DNA of 31,779 nucleotides, from IMG/VR virus record IMGVR_UViG_3300050821_008324, positions 1-31,779 of that record. One strand, 5' to 3'. Positions 20,462-26,902 of the stretch are shown here, in pieces; within the stretch, counting starts at the first letter, position 1; every line of letters begins with the position of its first letter. The DNA is from a virus. The position numbers and the translations under genes were made by a program. The notes below the pieces were generated by a model that made no database searches, was not told where the DNA came from, and saw only the letters and a list, made by a program, of their open reading frames with translations.

Positions 20462-21849
20462 AAAAGGACGGACCAGCCAGCGGCCCCGTTGCTGCGAACG
20501 TCCAAGGGGCGATACATGTTCCCACCCCACTGGGTTCTCGCAAAAAGAAAAAGATAAAGAAGGCTGACGATCTTTATTTTGTCCAGCCAGATGGCACTTG
20601 GAAAAAGGGCGGTGACGGTCGCAGTAAGGGCCGTCGAAAAGATGAACTACCCAAAGATGCAGTGATACGCAAGGTCGCAAAGACGCTCTACGTCAATCGA
20701 CCTGTCCTGAATGCAGATGAGATCATCGCATGGGCAAAAGAGAACGGCATTGAAAAGTGCGTTCAACCAGACGACATGCATGTCACTCTGGCCTTTTCGC
20801 GCAATCCAGTTGATTGGCCTAAGCCTGACAAAAGTCCCATCCATATATTTCCTAAAGATACCACGCTAACGCTTTTCGGTCCCGATAAAGATTGCCTCGT
20901 CCTCACATTCGATAGCGCGCTCCTGGAGGAGCGTTGGCAGGAGTTATGTGACGCGGGATGTTCATGGGACTGGAAAGGCTTTCATCCACACATCACGCTT
21001 TCGTACTCGTTCGATCTTCGCACGCAGCAATATATGCCGACATACAAGGGGCCGATCGTTCTTGGTCCTGAGGAGTTTGCAGAAGTCAACGAAGATTGGA
21101 AATCTGGCGTCGTCGAAAAAGAGGCATTAGACATGGCTGAAGTCAAGAAGATCGGCGCGCGTAACAATCGATCTGATCTCGCGCGGATCCAGCAGATGCA
21201 TGATCACGCGTGCGCACTTGGTGCAAATTGCAAGCTTGATGGTGATAAGCCTGATCCCGTTATTGTCGAGCATTACAATCAAGGCTTGACGGCGCATGAA
21301 GACGACGTGGACAAGGTTGCGCGCATCTGCAAGGTCGATGAAAGCCTAGGTCTCGTATTTGGTTATGCAATCGTCTGCACGAAAGACGGCAAGGACTACT
21401 ACGACCTCAACATAGACAAGGCTGCGGATGGCACCGTGACGCGTGTGCCCGAGCATATTCCTGAAGCATCGATGTTGAAGGCTGCAGTTGATTTCATGCA
21501 GACCGCTCGGCCTGGTAATGAGATGCATGATGGTCCTGACGTTGGAACGTTTGTATTTGCGTTCCCCATGACCAAAGAGATCGCAAAATCATTTGGTATT
21601 CAAACGAGCATGACAGGATTGATGGTCGCATATAAGCCGACTCCTGAAGTGTTCGCAAAATTCAAAGATGGAACATACAAAGGTTTTAGCATCGAGGGTC
21701 GTCGCATCACGGCAAAGATGCTCCAAGAAGAAGACGATGATATGGAGAAACGGACGCACAAGGCATCGGCCGGCAGCACAGGTGAATCCTATGGAGGAGG
21801 CGGTGGTGGCGGGGATGATGGTGGCGACGACGAAGGCGACGACGAATAA
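20458..21849 (+). CDS. 2H phosphodiesterase (Acb1-like) fused to XkdF-like protease domain
   Basis: 463 residues from TTG 20458, the first possible start in frame. Residues 60-215 look like a 2H phosphodiesterase of the Acb1 type: KTLYVNRPVL near 74, H108-V-T110 and H178-I-T180 (the two HxT motifs), with strand and aromatic patterns as in the family. Acb1 proteins cleave cyclic oligonucleotides made by bacterial CBASS defence. A linker with MHDHACALGANC follows. Residues 292-415 match XkdF-like putative serine proteases: GLVFGYAIV, H357 in NEMHDG, and GFSIEG with S411. The tail is Gly/Asp-rich (about 434-463). So one polypeptide joins an anti-defence-type enzyme to a capsid-protease-type domain. 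Assignment of each domain is from motifs only. Confidence 0.72.
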   Translation: MKKDGPASGPVAANVQGAIHVPTPLGSRKKKKIKKADDLYFVQPDGTWKKGGDGRSKGRRKDELPKDAVIRKVAKTLYVNRPVLNADEIIAWAKENGIEKCVQPDDMHVTLAFSRNPVDWPKPDKSPIHIFPKDTTLTLFGPDKDCLVLTFDSALLEERWQELCDAGCSWDWKGFHPHITLSYSFDLRTQQYMPTYKGPIVLGPEEFAEVNEDWKSGVVEKEALDMAEVKKIGARNNRSDLARIQQMHDHACALGANCKLDGDKPDPVIVEHYNQGLTAHEDDVDKVARICKVDESLGLVFGYAIVCTKDGKDYYDLNIDKAADGTVTRVPEHIPEASMLKAAVDFMQTARPGNEMHDGPDVGTFVFAFPMTKEIAKSFGIQTSMTGLMVAYKPTPEVFAKFKDGTYKGFSIEGRRITAKMLQEEDDDMEKRTHKASAGSTGESYGGGGGGGDDGGDDEGDDE

Positions 21850-21888
21850 AAAACTATAGGCGTGGCAATCCTGAAATGAGACCTCCCA

Positions 21889-22992
21889 ATGTACCGACAT
21901 CTTGGAGCAGCTAGACATGTAATTAAGCGACTGGCATCCCCACTCCACGTTATTGCAGTCGTCTTCAATCCACTTCGTTTCGTTTCGCGTTACAACCTTT
22001 TCAGGGAATTTGAGGCGCACGCCGAGAGTAATCCTGAGATCGAGTTATACATTGTTGAGCTCGCCTTAGGGGATCGCCCGTTCGAAGTTACCAAGGCAGA
22101 CAATCCAAAGCATTTTCAACTTCGCACCTATGATGAGCTCTGGCACAAGGAGCGAATGATCAACTACGCTGTTTCGCAATTGCCACCCGAGTGGGAATAT
22201 TGCGCGTGGGTCGATGCGGATGTCACGTTTTTAAATCCCGACTGGGGTCATGAGACGTTACAACAGCTCCAGCACTACCAGATCGTGCAGATGTTCACGC
22301 ACGCAATCGACCTAGGGCCGAATGGTGAACCGACGGAACAGTTCGAGGGTTTTGCGTATTCATACATTAACGGTCGTCGGGAGTTCCCTGCACTAGCTGG
22401 AGTGGAGAGGAAAAAACTCAAGGACCCGCACCATCATCCCAAGCCTCATGATGGCGAGCTCGAACATTTTGAGCCCGTGGACATTGATGGCTACTTCTAC
22501 ATGCCAAAATGGGCGCATGAAGTACCTAAGCACGTCGCGGACTATTATTCATCGCGCTATTGGCATCCTGGTTATGGCTGGGCATATCGCCGAGAAGCGT
22601 GGGATATGTTGGGCGGTCTGTTAGACATCAATATCGTTGGTGGTGGCGATCACCAAATGGCCTACGGTTTGATTGGCCGCATTGAGGAAACGATTCCAGC
22701 TGGAAGCACCGACGCATATGCGAAGGTCATCCGCAATTGGGGTGTTCAGGCGGAATTGGTCAAACGCGATATTGGAGCAGTCCCCGGAACGTTGACGCAC
22801 CATTACCATGGTAAGAAATCCAATCGTGGCTACTACAATCGATGGAAAATCTTGACTGGAAATGAGTTCGATCCGATCTTGGATATCAAACGCGATTGGC
22901 AGATGATGTGGACGCTGACCGGGAACAAGATAGAATTGCGTGATCAGCTCCGAGCCTACTTCAGGCAGAGGAACGAGGATTCAACAGAATGA
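21889..22992 (+). CDS. GT-A type glycosyltransferase
   Basis: 367 residues. WVDADVTF (about 107-114) is a DxD metal/nucleotide-sugar site after the YDELWHKERMINYAV helix. Later come YFYMPKWAHE, a WHPGYGWAYRREAWDMLGG stretch and GGGDHQMAYG (about 252-261), and a C-terminal HHYHGKKSNRGY, features of phage-encoded GT-A enzymes. The N-terminus (VIAVVFNPLRFVSRY) fits nucleotide binding. ATG 21889 has no strong ribosome-binding site, so an internal start cannot be excluded. A separate transferase, not a copy of the 13606 gene, and the acceptor is not known. Confidence 0.8.
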   Translation: MYRHLGAARHVIKRLASPLHVIAVVFNPLRFVSRYNLFREFEAHAESNPEIELYIVELALGDRPFEVTKADNPKHFQLRTYDELWHKERMINYAVSQLPPEWEYCAWVDADVTFLNPDWGHETLQQLQHYQIVQMFTHAIDLGPNGEPTEQFEGFAYSYINGRREFPALAGVERKKLKDPHHHPKPHDGELEHFEPVDIDGYFYMPKWAHEVPKHVADYYSSRYWHPGYGWAYRREAWDMLGGLLDINIVGGGDHQMAYGLIGRIEETIPAGSTDAYAKVIRNWGVQAELVKRDIGAVPGTLTHHYHGKKSNRGYYNRWKILTGNEFDPILDIKRDWQMMWTLTGNKIELRDQLRAYFRQRNEDSTE

Positions 22993-23009
22993 GCACGGAC
23001 ACGATATGA
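22989..23009 (+). other. Six-codon mini-ORF linking two genes
   Basis: ATG 22989 overlaps the glycosyltransferase stop (ATGA), encodes MSTDTI and stops at TGA 23007-23009, which itself overlaps the next ATG (23006). This creates a two-step stop/start relay that could pass ribosomes on to the 23006 gene. Chance is possible because the sequence is short. Confidence 0.3.
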
Positions 23010-23173
23010 GCAATGTCAAAGTGTTCAAGAAAGAGATCGAAGAGCAAAAGGAGTGGACGATCCAAGCGATGCGATCGTTGCTCTTCAGCCTTGATCAAAA
23101 CGGCCACCTATTTGTTAGACGGGACGAAAAGAATGTGCTCGTCTCGGCTATAGAATTGCTGGGGATGAAATGA
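23006..23173 (+). CDS. Hypothetical small helical protein
   Basis: 55 residues from ATG 23006, chosen over an in-frame start at 22940 that would overlap the transferase by more than 50 bases. Charged helix KKEIEEQKEWTIQAMRSLLF, then GHLFVRRDEKNVLVSAIELLG. ATGA overlap with the next gene. No domain recognised. Confidence 0.5.
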   Translation: MSNVKVFKKEIEEQKEWTIQAMRSLLFSLDQNGHLFVRRDEKNVLVSAIELLGMK

Positions 23174-23271
23174 GCATTATTTGGATGGTGGGTGATTGGC
23201 CCAAGGTCGCGGTGTATTGCACGGTGATTGTGTGCGCGATGATCACCTACATTGGAACGCGGAAGGGCTAA
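23170..23271 (+). CDS. Tiny membrane peptide (33 aa)
   Basis: 33 residues with one hydrophobic segment (about 11-29) and a positive TRKG end, indicating an N-out, C-in single pass. ATGA overlap with the previous gene. The next gene starts two bases after its stop. Function unknown. Confidence 0.42.
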   Translation: MSIIWMVGDWPKVAVYCTVIVCAMITYIGTRKG

Positions 23272-23273
23272 AA

Positions 23274-23579
23274 ATGTCTGACTTCGATCTGCATTGCATC
23301 AAGCGCCGTCTCGACGCTCTTTCTGAGCAAGTCAGTAAAGCGTGGAGTGATGCAGCGCGCGAGGCAGCAGCTGCAGCAAAGAAAGCTGGAAAGGCTCATG
23401 GTAGCGAGGGCAGCACTCCCGATCCAAAGCAGATGGGCAACAAGAACTACAGTAGCGCCTATCACCACGCGCTAGGCCAGCACGACAAAATGGCCGGGTA
23501 TAGTCCTCATGATGTGTATGGCTCCCACCCTGATTATAAGCGGGGATTTGCCAGCGCTAAATTCAAAGGCTCAAAATGA
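23274..23579 (+). CDS. Ala/Lys-rich head-cluster protein with shared N-terminal module
   Basis: 101 residues from ATG 23274, starting MSDFDLHCIKRRLDAL. The first 41 bases differ at one position from those of the gene at 25286, so this N-terminal module has been duplicated or exchanged. A WSDAAREAAAAAKKAGK stretch (about 25-41) is shared in pattern with 25286 and the portal tail. The rest is low-complexity and basic, with H- and K-rich segments. It may be a small internal or head-associated protein. Role unproven. Confidence 0.6.
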   Translation: MSDFDLHCIKRRLDALSEQVSKAWSDAAREAAAAAKKAGKAHGSEGSTPDPKQMGNKNYSSAYHHALGQHDKMAGYSPHDVYGSHPDYKRGFASAKFKGSK

Positions 23580-24340
23580 AATTTAAGTTAGGCAAAAAGC
23601 CCGCACGCCCAGGTGCAATGAAGCTGAAGTTCGCGGACGTTTTTGACGCGACACATCTTCCAGTTCCTCCACATTCGTTTGGTCATCAATCATTGATGGC
23701 AAATCATCAATGGGGTATGCTCGCGAATGACCAGGTTGGCGATTGCGTTCTCGCAGGTGGCGGCCATGAGAGCATGTTGTTTGCGCTCGAGGGTGGTCGT
23801 CCGTTCATATCATTTAGCGATAAAAGTACGCTTTCAGACTATACGGCAATTACTGGCTACAACCCGAATGATCCGAACTCTGATCAAGGCACGGACATGG
23901 TTGAAGCGGCGAAGTATCGTCGTATATGTGGGCTTCTCGACGCTAATGGTGTTCGGCATAAGATTGACGCATATGCCGAGATTACGCGTGGAGATCTTAC
24001 GCAGGTCACGCTAGCGACTTGGTTGTTTGGCGCGTGTGGCTGCGGCTTTGCAGTGCCTGATTCCGTTCAAGATCAATTTGACGCAGGTCAGCCTTTCGAC
24101 GTTGTGCCTGGTGCGCAGATCGAGGGTGGCCATTACATGCCCTGCATTGGTAGAAATTCGAATGGTTATTATGTCCTTGTGACCTGGGGCAAGACCGTGA
24201 CGGCTTCACCCCGCTTCATGAAGAAATATATGGACGAGGCTGTCGCTTACATCTCTCGAGATGTGATCGTTGCCAAAACGCAGAAAACGCAAGAAGGCTT
24301 CGATTTGGCTGCGCTCGATAATTTTTTGGCGCATCTGTAA
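23576..24340 (+). CDS. Papain-like cysteine peptidase candidate
   Basis: 254 residues. N51-D-Q-V-G-D-C57 followed by an Ala/Gly-rich helix start, GGHYMPCIGRN with H186, and YYVLVTWGK near 199-206 give the Cys-His-(Asn/Trp) order of papain-fold/C39-like enzymes. The ANDQVGDC motif is typical of a small family of phage and bacterial hypothetical proteins with this arrangement. No signal peptide, so it acts in the cytoplasm or in the virion. Its place among head genes allows a role in head maturation. ATGA overlap with the previous gene. Confidence 0.55.
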   Translation: MKFKLGKKPARPGAMKLKFADVFDATHLPVPPHSFGHQSLMANHQWGMLANDQVGDCVLAGGGHESMLFALEGGRPFISFSDKSTLSDYTAITGYNPNDPNSDQGTDMVEAAKYRRICGLLDANGVRHKIDAYAEITRGDLTQVTLATWLFGACGCGFAVPDSVQDQFDAGQPFDVVPGAQIEGGHYMPCIGRNSNGYYVLVTWGKTVTASPRFMKKYMDEAVAYISRDVIVAKTQKTQEGFDLAALDNFLAHL

Positions 24341-24368
24341 AAGAACGGACCTCATAAGGACAAAACGC

Positions 24369-24728
24369 ATGAGCAATGATGCTTACTACGCTGACGAATT
24401 GATCAAGAGTATCCGCGAGGGTATTGAGATTGCGAAAAATGCAGGTGATGCAGCGCGTGAAGCAATGACCGCTTCGCGCCAACATGCGGGCATTGCCTCC
24501 GACCATTTCATGGCGGCAAAGGACGCGAATAGGGCTGGTGACAGCACGAAAGCGAACTCGCATGTTAAGGCGGCATTCGCACACGACCTTGCCAGCAAGA
24601 AATACGACGACGCTGCGTCTAGTTTTTATTCCAACAAAGAGGAAGACGGCAACAAAGCAATGGGTGCCGCTGGTAAACAAGCTGAAAAGGCGCACGCCGC
24701 CACGATGAATCTTCGCGGCGCTTGTTAA
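24369..24728 (+). CDS. Ala-rich helical protein
   Basis: 119 residues from ATG 24369 with AAGGA upstream. It is Ala/Lys/His-rich and almost fully helical (IREGIEIAKNAGDAAREAM; KANSHVKAAFAHDLASKKYDDA), similar in composition to the 23274 and 25286 proteins but with a different N-terminus. Likely another small head-associated or internal protein. No domain recognised. Confidence 0.55.
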   Translation: MSNDAYYADELIKSIREGIEIAKNAGDAAREAMTASRQHAGIASDHFMAAKDANRAGDSTKANSHVKAAFAHDLASKKYDDAASSFYSNKEEDGNKAMGAAGKQAEKAHAATMNLRGAC

Positions 24729-24739
24729 GGGAGAAAAAT

Positions 24740-25273
24740 ATGGCACGGCGCATCCTTACTGAGTTCGTTATGGACAAGATTGCCGCAGTTGATCGGCCTT
24801 GCCAGGAACACGCAACTGTCACCATCATGAAGCGTGACTTCTCCGACAAGCAGCGGAAGAAGGATGCGAAGTCGGGTGCGGCTATGCCAGGCGGTGGATT
24901 CCCGATCGAGAACACGCGTGATTTGCATAACGCAGTTCGCGCGATCGGTCGTGCGAAGAATCCCGCGGCAGCGAAAGCACACATCAGGCAACGCGCAAAG
25001 GCGCTTGGTGTGGGTGATCCATTCGCGAAAGAGTTCGAGAGCGATCTTGATGCCATGGAGGTATTCAAGCAGATCACGATGCTTCGCGCCGACGTGCTGA
25101 AGGTAAAGACCAACGAGATGTTGGAAATGCAAGAGGACGACAAGGGCGGTGGTGGCAAAATGCCACGCCGCGGTCCTGTCAAGCGCAACAGTCAGCCAAT
25201 GGTCAAGGCCGTAGACCTAGAGGGCTTTTCTGGCAAGAAGAAAAAGCTCAAGGGCGGCGGACCCAAGTTTTAA
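24740..25273 (+). CDS. Phage protein with VDRP and DUF6582-like regions
   Basis: 177 residues from ATG 24740, with AAGGGAGA upstream. It opens MARRILTEFVMDKIAAVDRP, an N-terminal pattern (xISxVDRPAxxxAxxxxMKR) common at the N-terminus of phage prohead proteases and neighbouring head proteins. Then SGAAMPGGGFPIENTRDLHN (about 52-71) with AKNPAAAKAHIRQRAKALG matches DUF6582-like sequence in phage head clusters. The C-terminus is Gly/Lys-rich. It probably helps head assembly, but exact function is unknown. Confidence 0.65.
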   Translation: MARRILTEFVMDKIAAVDRPCQEHATVTIMKRDFSDKQRKKDAKSGAAMPGGGFPIENTRDLHNAVRAIGRAKNPAAAKAHIRQRAKALGVGDPFAKEFESDLDAMEVFKQITMLRADVLKVKTNEMLEMQEDDKGGGGKMPRRGPVKRNSQPMVKAVDLEGFSGKKKKLKGGGPKF

Positions 25274-25285
25274 GGGAGACCATTG

Positions 25286-25618
25286 ATGTCTGACTTCTAT
25301 CTGCATTGCATCAAGCGCCGTCTCGATGAACTACGCGTTCAAATTGAGAAGGCGTGGACGGATGAGGCTCGCAAGGCATCGGCTGAAGCCAGGAAGCATT
25401 ACGCAGAATCTGAGAAGCACGCGAAGATGGCTGGCAATCATAACAAGATGGGCAACAAGCGTCTTGCAAACGAGCACGCTGGGCTTGCCAATGACCATGA
25501 GCGTATAGGTCAGCATTTTCAAGGAGCCTCAAAACATTATGAGGCGGGGCGCAAGGCAGCGGGTGATCGTAAAGTAGCGATGGCCGCAAAGGCTGCTAAT
25601 AAAATTCAAGGTTTCTAA
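25286..25618 (+). CDS. Ala/Lys-rich protein sharing the MSDF-LHCIKRRLD module
   Basis: 110 residues from ATG 25286 with AAGGGAGA upstream. It starts MSDFYLHCIKRRLDEL, near-identical in DNA to 23274, followed by KAWTDEARKASAEARKHYAE (about 23-42) and repeated HAKMAGNHNKM/HAGLANDHERI-type heptads. Fully helical, basic and His-rich. The duplication within 2 kb, just before the scaffold gene, suggests a family of small proteins delivered to or working in the prohead. Unproven. Confidence 0.6.
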   Translation: MSDFYLHCIKRRLDELRVQIEKAWTDEARKASAEARKHYAESEKHAKMAGNHNKMGNKRLANEHAGLANDHERIGQHFQGASKHYEAGRKAAGDRKVAMAAKAANKIQGF

Positions 25619-25620
25619 TA

Positions 25621-25681
25621 CTCCACACCGAGTGGGGCTGGTAGGCTCCCCGGCGTGATGGAGACATTTTAACCGCCTACC
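25621..25681 (+). promoter_or_regulatory. Two hairpins upstream of scaffold gene
   Basis: CTCCAC (25621-25626) pairs with GTGGGG (25632-25637, one G-U) around a 5-base loop, and GGTAGGC (25640-25646) pairs perfectly with GCCTACC (25675-25681) around a long loop. The second stem ends just before the AAGGAG binding site of the 25700 gene, so it could influence its translation. No T-run follows the first hairpin. Confidence 0.4.
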
Positions 25682-25699
25682 AATTCAAGGAGTTTCAAC

Positions 25700-26455
25700 A
25701 TGGCAGATGTTGACATCGCTGAGCTCGAGAAGCAGTACGCAGAGCTTGGTGAAATGATCGAAAAACTGGGCGGGTCCTGCAAAGGTCCTGAGTCTCAGGA
25801 TGCCGAGATGAAGGCAAAGGTCAAGAAAGAGCGCGTTCCTCTGAAGAAGAAGGACGTCGAGAAAGCCAAGGCGAAAGCCAAGGAAGACGACGAAGAGGAC
25901 GACGATTCCGAAGAAGACGATGACGACTACGAGGATGATGTGGCACCCGCAAAAACCAAGAAGGCTGCTCCTGCAAAGGACGAAGAGATCGTCTTCAAGG
26001 GCCAGACCATCAAGAAGTCCGCCGTCGGTGAAATCCAGTTCGGTATCGCCAAGGCAATGAGCGAAGAGCTCACCAAGAACTCTGAAGCCATCGCGAAGGC
26101 TCAGGACGAGGCCATTTTGGCCAAGCTTGCAAAGCGCGCTGACGATGAGTTCTCGCATGTTCCGGGCACCACTGCCCAACGTGCGGAGATGCTGAAGGCC
26201 ATCTCCAAGATGGACGAAGATCTCGCGAAGTCGTTCGAAGCCGTTTTCGCCCAGTCTGAAAAGCTGGCGAAGGGCGCATTCGGCAAGATTGGTGTTGCAG
26301 GTGGTGACTCCGATAACATCAAGAAGTCTGCGGAAGACTTCCTGACCAAGGTCGGCGAAATTCAGAAGCGCGATAGTTCCAAGCGCACTGAAGCGATGGC
26401 CAAGGCGCGTTCGGAGCATCCGGACCTCTTCAAAGCCTATCAGTCTCAGAACTAA
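25700..26455 (+). CDS. Scaffold/assembly protein candidate (acidic)
   Basis: 251 residues with a strongly acidic middle (KAKEDDEEDDDSEEDDDD, about 56-73) between helical parts, as in many scaffolding proteins. The N-terminal part (ELEKQYAELGEMIEKLGG) and the C-terminal part (EAVFAQSEKLAKGAFG; EIQKRDSSKRTEAMAKA) are helical. It sits directly before the cement and capsid genes with an AAGGAG site, the classic place of a scaffold. It could also carry the scaffold function together with the XkdF-like protease region of 20458. Medium certainty. Confidence 0.7.
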   Translation: MADVDIAELEKQYAELGEMIEKLGGSCKGPESQDAEMKAKVKKERVPLKKKDVEKAKAKAKEDDEEDDDSEEDDDDYEDDVAPAKTKKAAPAKDEEIVFKGQTIKKSAVGEIQFGIAKAMSEELTKNSEAIAKAQDEAILAKLAKRADDEFSHVPGTTAQRAEMLKAISKMDEDLAKSFEAVFAQSEKLAKGAFGKIGVAGGDSDNIKKSAEDFLTKVGEIQKRDSSKRTEAMAKARSEHPDLFKAYQSQN

Positions 26456-26479
26456 GGAGCGGCAACGCTCCTTCCCCTT
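26456..26479 (+). terminator. Hairpin with GCAA tetraloop after scaffold gene
   Basis: GGAGCG (26456-26461) pairs with CGCTCC (26466-26471) around a GCAA (GNRA) tetraloop, starting at the base after the scaffold stop, followed by TTCCCCTTT. It can be a weak terminator or an mRNA-stabilising 3' end that sets the ratio of scaffold to capsid. Confidence 0.55.
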
Positions 26480-26509
26480 TAACCCCAGTTCCTCTTAGGA
26501 GAAAATTCA

Positions 26510-26857
26510 ATGGCAACTGGTATGCTTGGCCAAACGATTTGGGCCGCGAATGCTAACAGCACCAATGTTGGTCTGTTCCTGTTCGCCAAAATGGTTGCTG
26601 GTAACCTGTTCGATCGAGCAGGTGCTGGCGATGTAACTGTCGGAGTTTTTGTCGAGGTCAACGGCACCTCTGGTCCAGCTTCGGCTGTGCTTGATGGTGT
26701 TTGCAAGATCACTCTTGCTTCCACGCTCAGCGCTGGTGCAAAGGTCGAGTCTGACGCAAACGGCAAGGCTGTTGCGAATAGCTCGGGCTTCCTCGCAGGC
26801 ATTCTGCTCGCGGGCGGCGTCTCTGGTGACATTGTGCCGATGAAGATCGCTAGCTAA
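26510..26857 (+). CDS. Capsid cement/decoration protein (DUF2190-like)
   Basis: 115 residues, Gly/Ala/Val-rich, beta-rich. A TVGVFVEVNGTSGPASAVLDGVCKITLA-type strand pattern, then GAKVESDANGKAV and LAGILLAGGVSGDIVPM, is typical of DUF2190-like capsid cement proteins that coat the head. AGGAGA precedes the ATG. It lies between scaffold and major capsid, as in many siphophages. Confidence 0.75.
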   Translation: MATGMLGQTIWAANANSTNVGLFLFAKMVAGNLFDRAGAGDVTVGVFVEVNGTSGPASAVLDGVCKITLASTLSAGAKVESDANGKAVANSSGFLAGILLAGGVSGDIVPMKIAS

Positions 26858-26902
26858 TAGCGCGTCTTCCCCATCAACCTTCTCTGGTAAGGAAAAAAGA
26901 GA

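Noticed and set aside
20440-20475. Programmed frameshift joining 20147 and 20458 genes
   Set aside because: No slippery heptamer near the overlap; TTG start with stop/start coupling explains the arrangement more simply.
24216-25188. Two overlapping minus-strand frames opposite 24369 and 24740 genes
   Set aside because: Compositional shadows of Ala/Lys-rich genes; Cys/Ser/Arg-rich translations with no motif.
25685-26419. Minus-strand open frame (244 residues) opposite the scaffold gene
   Set aside because: Leu/Phe/Val-rich reading is the complement of acidic and Lys codons of the scaffold; no independent signals.
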